Notes under the pieces: generated by a model
The model's database searches: none
What the model was told of the DNA's origin: nothing
The model's input: the letters and a program-made list of their open reading frames with translations, nothing else
Origin: Chitinophagaceae bacterium
Lineage (GTDB): Bacteria; Bacteroidota; Bacteroidia; Chitinophagales; Chitinophagaceae
Length of the DNA stretch: 64,000 nt
Assembly (NCBI GenBank): GCA_023957575.1
Contig: JAMLGU010000002.1
Location: forward strand, 1 to 64,000
Reading direction: 5' to 3'
Shown: positions 7,440 through 15,990 of the stretch, in pieces
Layout: every line of letters starts with the position of its first letter
Position numbering within the stretch: position 1 is the first letter of the stretch
Program-made: the position numbers and the translations under genes

Positions 7440-7640
7440 CAAACTTTTTCTTGATAAAAAGTTTGACAAAAATCAAGGCTGTGATGCCCTCGCTAAAAAT
7501 GAATTTTGTTACGCTAAAATGCCTGAACTCGCTTCGCGCCTGCGTTTGATAAAGTTAGCGTTTCTGCGCTCAAACAGCAGGCATTTTTTAACGCTTCACT
7601 ACATTCATTTTTTTAACGCTCAGGCCTCAAGGCTGTTTGG
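7440..7640 (+). repeat. Structured intergenic repeat, copy 2
   Basis: The plan is that of copy 1: an initial hairpin (CAAACTTTTT 7440-7449 with AAAAAGTTTG 7456-7465), then ATCAAGGCTGTG, then nested stems AAAAATGAAT (7495-7504) with ATTCATTTTT (7603-7612) and AAATGCCTG (7517-7525) with CAGGCATTT (7578-7586). The loop keeps GCGCTCAAACA. Inner stem bases differ from copy 1 on both sides while pairing is preserved. No coding capacity. Confidence 0.65.
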
Positions 7641-7886
7641 CTTCGCACGATAACGCTGCGCATGATCGCCACTTGCCGATTATTGCCACTGCGGAGGCGA
7701 AAAAGTAGGAATGAAATGCTTATTGAATAAAAATTTACACTTTTTCAAATAATGTTAGCTACACCGGACAAGCAGAGGATGCTAACGGATTTTTTTATAA
7801 TAGCACCTCAAAAAAGGAATTAGCCGCTGAAATCATCAGGCTGTCAGGCTCATTACTATTTAAAAACAAATTGACAACTATCTGAA

Positions 7887-9398
7887 TTACAATCCATTAA
7901 TAAAGGTCGTCAGATAGCTGATTCTGTTAATAATCCAATTGTTGAGCGCCGAAACATCCATTTGATAATTAATATTGCCTCTTTTCCATAGGCTATAATC
8001 CCTGTTGCGGGCACCTTCTAATATAAAAGTCCAGTCATTAACAAAATCATTCAGGTTGTTGGATGTTGTAAAAGCCGCCCATTTTTGCTTTATCAAATTA
8101 ACAATAACCGGGTCCTGTAGAAATCTGGAAAAAAACCGGGTACCGGCTTTTGCCTTAGTTCCAGTCCAAAAAAAACTTTGATAATGCGAAAAATGCTTTT
8201 CAGTACCTTCGTAGCCATAAGCCCAATCGAAATCCCAAACCGGCCCCATTACAAATTTTCCATTGGCTGCCTTATTCATAAATACGCTTTTGGGATGATT
8301 AATTTCTTCGTTATCGGTAAGCATAAACACAATCAGAAAATTGGCGATTGACTCAGCATCAATATAATCCAAATAATTGTTTTTAGGAAAGTCCGATGCT
8401 GCCACTAAATTTTCCATCTGCTGAAAATTTGCTTTGATTGCTGCCAATTGATCGGCATTTGCCAGTTTGGGGTCTTTTACATTTACCGGCAACTGATATT
8501 TGTCTGATTTAAATTTCCAGTCTTCATCATAATAACTGTCCAACTCCAGCAAAACGCCGCCATCACCCACATTTATCCTGTTTTTATCAAGTTCAACCTG
8601 CTCTGTAAGCAGATATAATCCTAAATATTTTCCGTTAATCATCAGTTCCACCGGAATAAAATGATTGGTATAGGGTATTCCTAATTTTTGTGCAGTATAG
8701 AAAGCGATATTATTCAACTGATGTGTTTCATCTAAGTAATTGGCAAGAAGCACCCAGTCTTTCTCTTCTGCCAGCCCAAACAAAGGGGCTTTGGAGTCCA
8801 ACTTAAGACGGTATGGTTTCTTGGGCAGTGTCCAGGTACTATTTCCCCTGCCTTTAATTTGTGTAGTACCCGAATAATTACTGAAAACACCTTTACCGTC
8901 AATGGTGATATTGCCTTTCAGATAGGTTTCCTTTGAAGTAACAGGCACCGCACCATCGGTATTAATGGCAATAAGCGGAAGGCTGTCGTTCCAGTTAATT
9001 TTTAATGTATATTCATACCTTTTACCATTTTCTGCAAAAAATGAAAAGACGGTATCAGACCTTAGGTCAATTAGACTGTTTCCACTAACCTGTTCCTTGT
9101 CATTTAGAGTAACTTTTGAAGCGTCTGAACTAAAACTGGGGACAACGGAGAAAAGAAATTTAGACAAATTAGCAGTCATTTGGTTGTCTTTCACCTCAAA
9201 CACGATATCATTTATCAACTGAGGGTTATTTTTTTTCTCAATGGTAAAAGATGTAATAGAAACCGTTGTTTTTTTGGCAACCTCTGTTGGAGGTGTATTT
9301 TCTGGTTCAACCTTTGTCTTTTTGCACGAATAAGAAAACAATGCTACGCTCAAAATAAATATGCTTAAGACTACTTTAATATTCAGTTTTTGAATCAT
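7887..9398 (-). CDS. CotH-like kinase family lipoprotein
   Basis: This 503-residue protein has a lipoprotein signal peptide ending SYSC (Cys25). A beta-sandwich-like N-terminal region (about 40-140) is followed by the CotH domain (about 145-480). Family hallmarks are QIKGRGNSTW, KKPYRLKLDSKAPLFG, KDWVLLANY, GKYLGLYLLTEQVELDKNR and the metal-site region MGPVWDFDWAYGYE. CotH proteins are atypical kinases; the spore-coat CotH phosphorylates proteins, but substrates in Bacteroidota are unknown. It is expected to sit on the outer membrane or in the periplasm. The gene is monocistronic and diverges from dnaG. Confidence 0.88.
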   Translation of the reverse strand: MIQKLNIKVVLSIFILSVALFSYSCKKTKVEPENTPPTEVAKKTTVSITSFTIEKKNNPQLINDIVFEVKDNQMTANLSKFLFSVVPSFSSDASKVTLNDKEQVSGNSLIDLRSDTVFSFFAENGKRYEYTLKINWNDSLPLIAINTDGAVPVTSKETYLKGNITIDGKGVFSNYSGTTQIKGRGNSTWTLPKKPYRLKLDSKAPLFGLAEEKDWVLLANYLDETHQLNNIAFYTAQKLGIPYTNHFIPVELMINGKYLGLYLLTEQVELDKNRINVGDGGVLLELDSYYDEDWKFKSDKYQLPVNVKDPKLANADQLAAIKANFQQMENLVAASDFPKNNYLDYIDAESIANFLIVFMLTDNEEINHPKSVFMNKAANGKFVMGPVWDFDWAYGYEGTEKHFSHYQSFFWTGTKAKAGTRFFSRFLQDPVIVNLIKQKWAAFTTSNNLNDFVNDWTFILEGARNRDYSLWKRGNINYQMDVSALNNWIINRISYLTTFINGL

Positions 9399-9512
9399 AT
9401 CGGATTAACAATAAGAACTACAAAGTTAGTCAAAAGAGGCAGATATTTTTCTTTAAGGTACGCCTCAATATGTACTTTGAGCAAGAGGTATCAACCGATT
9501 TTCATAAATAAA

Positions 9513-9534
9513 TTGTTTAAATCAGCTAATTTTG
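9513..9534 (+). promoter_or_regulatory. dnaG promoter, probably leaderless
   Basis: TTG (9513-9515) and TAATTTTG (9527-9534) match the TAnnTTTG -7 box. The box ends only 4 bases before the GTG start at 9539, so transcription should begin at or next to the start codon. The -33 spacing is shorter than ideal (11 bases), so the upstream element is uncertain. Confidence 0.4.
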
Positions 9535-9538
9535 ACAG

Positions 9539-11569
9539 GTGATTACACAGGCCTCCATACAGGAAATTCTTTCGCGCATTGATATAATAGATGTGGTGAG
9601 CGAATTTGTGAAACTCAAAAAAAGAGGCGCTAATTATTTGGGGTTATGTCCGTTTCATAACGAAAAAACGCCCTCCTTCACTGTTTCGCCTGCCAAAGAG
9701 ATATATAAATGTTTTGGTTGCGGCAGAAGTGGCAATACCATCAGCTTCATCATGGAGCACGAAAAATACAGCTATGTGGAAGCGTTAAAATGGTTAGCCA
9801 AGAAATACGGAGTGGAGGTAGAAGAAACCTTTGTGAGCAATGAGCAGAGAGCGCTGATGCAAACTGCCGACAGCCTGTATATCATCAACAGCTTTGCAGA
9901 ACAGTTTTTCGCAAAATCTTTATTTGAAACAGAAGAAGGACGAAACATTGGCTTGGCCTATTTTAAGGAAAGAGGTTTTAGGGAAGGAATCATCGAAAAA
10001 TTTAAACTGGGTTACTCGCCCGAAACAAGAGATGCTTTTACAAAAGAAGCTGTTTCCAAACAATACAATGAAGAATTACTGCTGAAAACCGGTCTGACGG
10101 TGGAGCGCAACGGGGCGCTGATGGATAATTATCGCGGCAGGGTTATTTTTCCCATTCACAACCACAGTGGGAAAGTAATGGGTTTTGGCGCCAGAATTTT
10201 GAAGACAACCGATAAAGCTCCAAAATACATTAATACGCCGGAGAATGAAGTTTATGTAAAAAGTAAAATTCTTTACGGTTCTTATTTTGCCCGCAATGCC
10301 ATTGATAAGGCTGATGAGTGTTTATTGGTGGAAGGCTACACAGATGTGGTATCATTGCATCAGGCAGGTATAGAAAATGTGGTAGCTTCCGGCGGTACAT
10401 CTTTAACCATTGACCAACTGAGGCTGATAAAAAAATACACTAATAATCTTACTATTGTTTATGACGGCGACTCGGCAGGTGTAAAAGCTGCACTTCGCGG
10501 GCTTGATCTGGCGCTGGAAGAAGGTTTGAATGTAAAATTAGTACTGATTCCCGATAATGAAGATCCTGACAGTTATGTAAACAAAATAGGCGCTTCGGCA
10601 TTTATTGACTTTGTTCAAAAAAACAAAAAAGATTTTATTCTTTTTCAATTAGAACTTGCTTTAGGTGATATTGGAAATGACCCCGTAAAAAAATCAGAAT
10701 TAGTTAATAAAATTGCTGAATCCATTTCTCGGATAAATAAAGCCGAAGATTTTACCAAACAACAGGACTACATCAAACAATCGGCTGAAATGCTTACGAT
10801 TGATGAAGCCGGGCTGCATGCCTTGGTAAACAAATACATCCGCGACCGCATTACTGTTCAGGAGCGAAAAGCTACGTTGGATTCCAAAGATAACAAAGAT
10901 GCCAATGCAGCTACTGCAGAAGCATCCGACTACAACGATGCCACCTTTGAACTGCTGCATAAAGACCAATTGCAGGAAAAAGAACTGGCAAGAGTACTGC
11001 TGGAATATGGCAACAAAATCTGGGAAAAAAACATACTGATTGCCCAATATATTTTAGAAGAAATCAGTGATTTAATTATTGAAGATGCAGATGTAAATAA
11101 TCTTTTACAAAGGGCAAAAGAACTCCTGCAAACCCATCCCGAATCGCTCAACAGACAGTATTTTATTTATCATGAAGATAAACGTCTTAGCAGTTTTGCG
11201 GTATCGCTGCTCAACTATCCTTATGAAGAAAGCGAACGATGGAAAGACGATATGGGGCAAGAACTGGGCTACCAGAAAGAATTATTTGCCAAGGATGTAA
11301 ACAACTTTTTGCAAACCATATCAGAAGGAAACGAAAAGGAACTCAGAAATTATAAACTCATTAGCGAAGACCGTACTCCAGAGAAAATCATCAGCGCCAT
11401 CCAATACCTGAAATTAAAGAAAATCAAACGGATGATTCTTGAAAATCAAAAAGATATCGCTCAATTCAATTCTGAGGAAAAATATAAAGAGAATATTTTT
11501 GTGCAGCAAACACTCAAGGAAATAGAACGAAATATAACTAAACAACTGGGAGCCGTCATTGTACAATAG
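9539..11569 (+). CDS. dnaG: DNA primase
   Basis: The 676-residue primase synthesises RNA primers at the replication fork. The N-terminal zinc-binding domain has Cys37-Pro-Phe-His40 and Cys58-Phe-Gly-Cys61. The catalytic core follows, with the Toprim motif EGYTDVVSLHQAG near residue 264 and the VYDGDSAG metal-binding segment near 307. The C-terminal helicase-interaction region is long and poorly conserved. The start is GTG 9539, giving the conserved MITQASIQEILSRIDIID opening. Upstream there is no room for a ribosome-binding site after the promoter box. The gene is followed by 175 bases without a gene. Confidence 0.97.
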   Translation: MITQASIQEILSRIDIIDVVSEFVKLKKRGANYLGLCPFHNEKTPSFTVSPAKEIYKCFGCGRSGNTISFIMEHEKYSYVEALKWLAKKYGVEVEETFVSNEQRALMQTADSLYIINSFAEQFFAKSLFETEEGRNIGLAYFKERGFREGIIEKFKLGYSPETRDAFTKEAVSKQYNEELLLKTGLTVERNGALMDNYRGRVIFPIHNHSGKVMGFGARILKTTDKAPKYINTPENEVYVKSKILYGSYFARNAIDKADECLLVEGYTDVVSLHQAGIENVVASGGTSLTIDQLRLIKKYTNNLTIVYDGDSAGVKAALRGLDLALEEGLNVKLVLIPDNEDPDSYVNKIGASAFIDFVQKNKKDFILFQLELALGDIGNDPVKKSELVNKIAESISRINKAEDFTKQQDYIKQSAEMLTIDEAGLHALVNKYIRDRITVQERKATLDSKDNKDANAATAEASDYNDATFELLHKDQLQEKELARVLLEYGNKIWEKNILIAQYILEEISDLIIEDADVNNLLQRAKELLQTHPESLNRQYFIYHEDKRLSSFAVSLLNYPYEESERWKDDMGQELGYQKELFAKDVNNFLQTISEGNEKELRNYKLISEDRTPEKIISAIQYLKLKKIKRMILENQKDIAQFNSEEKYKENIFVQQTLKEIERNITKQLGAVIVQ

Positions 11570-11744
11570 ATAAAATTGTCACCACACTGAAAATTAATTT
11601 TTCGAAATACATTAAGGCATAAAAACTTAATGCCCCTTCATTTCTTAATGTTGAAAAAAGATTGCCACGAATGCAGAAATGGGGGTGGTGAAAGTGAAAC
11701 ATTAAGGTTAGATGAAGGCGTTACAAAAAGCAATAATTTTAAGA

Positions 11745-12992
11745 CTAAGTATTGAAGGCTACAAAATTAGCAGCAATGTTTTTTGCGGCTACATAGCCGG
11801 TTGTCCAGGCGTTTTGAAAATTAAAGCCGCCTGTAATGCCATCTACATCAATGATTTCTCCGGCAAAAAACAGGTTAGGAACTTTCTTGCTCATCATGGT
11901 ATTATGGTCAATCTCCGTGAGCTTAATGCCTCCTGCAGTTACAAACTCTTCCTTAAATGTAGTTTTCCCGCTTATCTCACATTCATAATTTAACAGGTTT
12001 TTTACCAGTAGGTTTTGTTGTTTGGCAGGCAATTCGGCCCATCTTATTTTTTCATCAATATTGCTTTGAAGCAATAAAAATTCCCACAACCGCTTGGGAA
12101 GGCCCAAGGAGTTCCCGAAAAACACTTTTTGAGATGCATATTTCAAACGCCATTCCTGAAACAATGCCCTCAAGGTGGTTTCATTATATTGCGAAACCCA
12201 GTTTATCGAAATGGCGAACTGCCAGTTCTTCTCTGCCACCTCTCTTGCAGCCCAGGCGCTTAGGCGCAATACACAAGGGCCGCTCAGTCCCCAATGAGTG
12301 ATAAGCACAGGACCCCGTTGTTGCAATTTTGTTCCTGCCATCTTTAAAGATACATCGCCCACAGTTACACCCATCAACTTTGTAATAGGATGTTTCGGCA
12401 TATTAAACGTAAACAACGAGGGCACCGGCGCAGAAATGGAATGTCCTGCTTTTATTAGCCACTCATGCATATTCATTTTTGAAAAGCCGCCTGCAGCAAT
12501 ACACAAATAATCGGCCTCCAGATTTAATCCGTTTTTTATTTTTAAACCAAATTTATCATTCTTATAAAAAATTTCATTCACTTCGTGATGCATTTTTATG
12601 GCAACTTTGTACTTACCCGCTTCCTGCAAAAGGCAATCAATAATCGTTTGCGAAGAATTAGTAACTGGAAACATTCTCCCATCTGCTTCAGCCTTCAGCT
12701 CCACTCCTCTCTCTTTGTACCAATTTATAGTATCTGTAGTAAAAAATTGATGAAATATTTTTTTAACAAAACTGCCGCCTCTCGGATAGCCTTTTGTCAT
12801 TTCATTGATATCAAAACAGGAATGGGTAACATTGCACCGTCCACCACCACTCACTTTCACCTTGCTCAGTAATTTTCCTGTTTTTTCCAGAATTGTTACA
12901 CTCAAATCAGGATTTAGCCTTGCAACATTTACGGCACAGAAAAAACCAGCTGCGCCACCGCCAATAACTATGAGAGATTTACCTGCTTTCAT
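11745..12992 (-). CDS. NAD(P)/FAD-dependent oxidoreductase, HI0933/YhiN family
   Basis: The 415-residue flavoprotein has an N-terminal FAD-binding Rossmann motif (IVIGGGAAGFF, residues 8-18), the family signature VSGGGRCNVTH (about 48-58), and a C-terminal FAD contact FFAGEIIDVDGITGGFNFQ with AWTTG. The family is well defined, but the physiological substrate is not settled; some members are named aminoacetone oxidase family. It is cytoplasmic. It is convergent with dnaG and carries no co-transcribed neighbour. Confidence 0.88.
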   Translation of the reverse strand: MKAGKSLIVIGGGAAGFFCAVNVARLNPDLSVTILEKTGKLLSKVKVSGGGRCNVTHSCFDINEMTKGYPRGGSFVKKIFHQFFTTDTINWYKERGVELKAEADGRMFPVTNSSQTIIDCLLQEAGKYKVAIKMHHEVNEIFYKNDKFGLKIKNGLNLEADYLCIAAGGFSKMNMHEWLIKAGHSISAPVPSLFTFNMPKHPITKLMGVTVGDVSLKMAGTKLQQRGPVLITHWGLSGPCVLRLSAWAAREVAEKNWQFAISINWVSQYNETTLRALFQEWRLKYASQKVFFGNSLGLPKRLWEFLLLQSNIDEKIRWAELPAKQQNLLVKNLLNYECEISGKTTFKEEFVTAGGIKLTEIDHNTMMSKKVPNLFFAGEIIDVDGITGGFNFQNAWTTGYVAAKNIAANFVAFNT

Positions 12993-13078
12993 AAGAATAC
13001 AAAGGTTAAATAATTCTTTCGGTTTTCATTTAATATTGTGGGTCTATGACATTTTGTATGGACTATAATATATTTTGT

Positions 13079-13107
13079 TGCCTTACTTTTTTGTTTTGAT
13101 ACAAAAA
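13079..13107 (+). repeat. Hairpin module shared with the structured repeats
   Basis: TTTTTTGT (13087-13094), loop, ACAAAAA (13101-13107), with the same lead-in TGTTGCCTTA seen before copy 1 at 6098. It ends after the hairpin, so the rest of the structured repeat is missing here. Confidence 0.5.
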
Positions 13108-13190
13108 TATTTTTACGATCTTCTACACCGTCTTTTCGCAATCTACTAATGACGATGCTTTTGAGGTGTCGCTTCGCAGCCCTTTTTGGT

Positions 13191-13434
13191 CGTCATTTCG
13201 CAGCGAAGCGAAGAAATCTTATCATTATAAAACCAGCGTCATTTCGCAGCGAAGTGGAGAAATCTCACCGTTCTGGAAGCAAAAGATTTCTTACTTCGCT
13301 TTGCTCCGTTCGAAATGACGATGCTTTTGAAGTGTCGTTTCGCCTCTCTTTGATCGTCATTTCGCAGCGAAGCGGAGAAATCTCACCATTATAAAAATAA
13401 CGTCATTTCGCAGCGTAGCGGAGAAATCTTATCG
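13191..13434. repeat. Cluster of five GTCATTTCGCAGCGAAG repeats
   Basis: Four direct copies start near 13191, 13237, 13354 and 13401, and one inverted copy occupies about 13284-13320. They are separated by partially conserved spacers (GGAAGCAAAAGATT and GATGCTTTTGA). The unit is about 33 bases and is also found at 6049. The inverted copy makes a long potential hairpin with its neighbours. It fills the gap between the YhiN-type gene and recF and has no open frame of interest. Confidence 0.75.
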
Positions 13435-13500
13435 TTCTGGAAGCAAAAGATTCTTCATTACATTCCAATTACCCAAAACATCTTACCCACTAAACGATCA

Positions 13501-14583
13501 TCATAACAAAATTAATTCGTAATCTGCTCGCAAAGTATCTAATTGGTATTTCAACCTTTCTTCACTTGTATCGGTAATGAAAACCTGTCCATCATTGTCA
13601 AGGCATACTTTTTTTAATAAATTCTGAATTCGATTTTCGTCCAGTTTTTCAAAAACATCATCCAATAATAATAAAGGAGCAAATTTCTTTTCGGCTTTTA
13701 GTTCTTCGAGTTCAATGAGTTTCAGCGCAAACAACAAACTTTTTCTTTGCCCTTGTGAAGCAATAGTTTTAAATGGTTGATTGTCCAATTGTATCATCAA
13801 ATCATCCCGATGAATGCCTACCGTTGTACGCTGCAACAATCTGTCTTTTGGCAATGAATATTTTAATAAATTTTTAAAATCAGCATCCATCAGTTTACTG
13901 TCATAAACAATCGAAAGATTTTCTTCCTGCTGCGCAATGCCGGTATATAGCCTTTTTACTTTGGGCAAGTAAGAAATCAAAAAATCCCTTCGTTTGGAAA
14001 AGATGTATTCTCCCGTAGGAATTAACTGCTCATTAAGCGTCAGTAGCAATACTTCATCCCAGAAATTTTTTTCGGCTGCCGATTTCAGAAACGAATTTCG
14101 TTGTTGCAATATTTTGTTGTATTGAATCAGTTTTATAAGATAATCTGAATCTATCTGGGAAAGCAAAGCATCCAGAAAACTGCGCCTTTCCTCGCTACCT
14201 CCGGTTATCAATACGGCATCATCGGGCGCAATGACCACACAGGGGTAACGCCCTATGTGTTTCGAAAATTTTTCATATCCCTGATCATTTAGCAAAAACT
14301 CTTTCTTGCCCGTCTCTCTTAAAACGCACACTGCTTTTTCTTCAACGCCACTCAGGTCAAAACATCCTTCAATTCGATATCCTTTGGCACCGTGTTGCAC
14401 GTTTAAAGAACCATTGTTACTGAAATAGCTTTTTGTGAAGCACAGGTAATGAATGGCATCCAAAATATTTGTTTTACCCACACCATTTTTCCCGCAAATA
14501 CCTATAATTCTTTTTTGAAAATTAAAATTACGATGGGTATAATTTTTAAATTGAATTAATGATATTGACTTTAATGTGAGCAT
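13501..14583 (-). CDS. recF: DNA replication and repair protein RecF
   Basis: The 360-residue SMC-like ATPase acts in loading RecA at gaps. Walker A is GKNGVGKT at about residue 31-38, the ABC-type signature is ASQGQRKSLLFALKL at about 272, and Walker B is LLLLDDVFEKLD at about 310. Length and motif order match RecF. The 5' end is defined by MLTLKSISLIQFKNYTHRNF, where the FKNY motif is typical. It lies downstream of the RND efflux operon in the same direction with an 85-base gap, so it may have its own promoter. Confidence 0.95.
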   Translation of the reverse strand: MLTLKSISLIQFKNYTHRNFNFQKRIIGICGKNGVGKTNILDAIHYLCFTKSYFSNNGSLNVQHGAKGYRIEGCFDLSGVEEKAVCVLRETGKKEFLLNDQGYEKFSKHIGRYPCVVIAPDDAVLITGGSEERRSFLDALLSQIDSDYLIKLIQYNKILQQRNSFLKSAAEKNFWDEVLLLTLNEQLIPTGEYIFSKRRDFLISYLPKVKRLYTGIAQQEENLSIVYDSKLMDADFKNLLKYSLPKDRLLQRTTVGIHRDDLMIQLDNQPFKTIASQGQRKSLLFALKLIELEELKAEKKFAPLLLLDDVFEKLDENRIQNLLKKVCLDNDGQVFITDTSEERLKYQLDTLRADYELILL

Positions 14584-14668
14584 AACCGGTCAAAAATAGA
14601 AAACTAATATCAATAAGGCAATTTTACAACAATTGGCCTTTCAAACAGAATAAAAAACAAATATTTTT

Positions 14669-15982
14669 CTATTTTACAATTTCGCCCCTTAGACGCATCA
14701 GTTCGGTTTCTGATACTTTGGTATTATATCTGGAGGCAATCAGGCGATCATAAGCCTGCGCAAGACTGTTTTGAGCTTCGCGCAGTTGTAGCAAGGTAGC
14801 CATTCCCAATCGGTAAGTTTCATATACTATCTTCACATTTTCTTCGGCAAGTAGGATATTTTCTTCTTCAAGTTTTAGTTGTTTTTTTTGTTGCTCATAG
14901 CTTTTAAATGAATTTAAAATCTGCATATTCAATAAAGAACGCTGATTTTCATATTGCAGTTTTTGAAAATCAATATTCAATGCATCCTGCTTCATCTGCC
15001 GCCTCACTCTTAGCTGGTTGAAAATGGGGATATTGGCTGTAAACCCATAATTGAAACCAAGAGTGCGGTTAAACAAAGGTGCAAACCTGTTGATGGCTAC
15101 GCTGTTTTGATTTCGTCCGAACAGATAATTTGAGTTGAATGATAGGGTGGGAAACAATCCGGCTTTTGTTTCCTTTAGTGTAAGATTAGCCACTTCAATA
15201 TTTTTTCGAGCTAGCTTTAAACCGGGATTTACGTTTTCGAGATCGTCTAATATATCTCCTAAAACGACATTGTAATTAACAGGTATAGTATCCGGAATGT
15301 CAAATTCGGGTCTGTCCTTAACGTTCATCGCCTGCAAAAGTTGCTCCTTGAGCACATCCACGTTGGTTTCCTGCTGCATCCTCAATGATTTTTGAGCATT
15401 CAAATCTACCTTGCTTTGCAATACATCGGGTTTTGCACCGGTACCAATATTTAATTTATACTGTGCTAATTTGGCCCTTTCTTCATTCAGTTTTATTTGT
15501 ACATCTGTTGCTTTTATCAATTGCTTCTGCCGGGCAATGCTGTAATACGTTTTTATCACATTAGCCACTGTGGTAATAATTTTATCTTTAAGACTGATAG
15601 AACCGGCCTGCAATATCAGTTCTGCCTTTTCTCTGGTGGCAAACATTCTCAATCCGTCAAAAAGCACCCAATTTAATGCAAGCCCTGTAGAAAGGTTATT
15701 GCTTTTGATATTGCTGGTGCGGCTGGTATCAATCAATACCTGACGCTGATTATTGACATTCCACAAAGAAGAAGCGCTTGCGTTGAGTGTGGGATAAAAA
15801 AAGACATTGCGATAGCTGTAATCTATTTCGGCAGCCATTGAGTCTTTTTTGGCTAACCGAATGTCAAAATTGTTTTGCAATGCTGTAGCCACCGCTTCTT
15901 CGAGTGGTAACATTTTTTGCGCATCTGCGCTAAAAATTGTAAATAAAAAAAGGAGGATATAAGTAAATAATATTTTCATCAT
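14669..15982 (-). CDS. TolC family outer-membrane efflux protein
   Basis: The 437-residue protein has a signal peptide (1-21, ADA-Q) followed by two tandem outer-membrane-efflux repeats rich in long amphipathic helices. Examples are the YRNVFFYPTLNASASS region and the second-repeat GLFPTLSFNSNY. The structure predicted is the trimeric beta-barrel/alpha-tunnel channel that completes a tripartite pump. It follows the pump gene by 8 bases on the minus strand, so it is the last gene of the RND operon. Confidence 0.92.
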   Translation of the reverse strand: MMKILFTYILLFLFTIFSADAQKMLPLEEAVATALQNNFDIRLAKKDSMAAEIDYSYRNVFFYPTLNASASSLWNVNNQRQVLIDTSRTSNIKSNNLSTGLALNWVLFDGLRMFATREKAELILQAGSISLKDKIITTVANVIKTYYSIARQKQLIKATDVQIKLNEERAKLAQYKLNIGTGAKPDVLQSKVDLNAQKSLRMQQETNVDVLKEQLLQAMNVKDRPEFDIPDTIPVNYNVVLGDILDDLENVNPGLKLARKNIEVANLTLKETKAGLFPTLSFNSNYLFGRNQNSVAINRFAPLFNRTLGFNYGFTANIPIFNQLRVRRQMKQDALNIDFQKLQYENQRSLLNMQILNSFKSYEQQKKQLKLEEENILLAEENVKIVYETYRLGMATLLQLREAQNSLAQAYDRLIASRYNTKVSETELMRLRGEIVK

Positions 15983-15990
15983 CTCAATTC

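Larger units (their letters stand above)
7125..7886. other. Repeat-rich intergenic region, no gene
   Basis: These 762 bases hold no convincing gene. They contain a compact multi-stem fold (7291-7383), the second copy of the long structured repeat (7440-7640), and two copies of a modular unit that begins GCTTCG-ACGATAA (7256 and 7640) and ends AAAAAGTAGGAATGAAA (about 7405 and 7699). Short frames at 7285-7476 and 7417-7653 run through these repeats and are not genes. Confidence 0.6.

Noticed and set aside
7285..7653. Two short frames (7285-7476 minus, 7417-7653 plus) as small genes
   Set aside because: They run through repeated, foldable DNA shared with the 6.1 kb element; no protein-level conservation is apparent.
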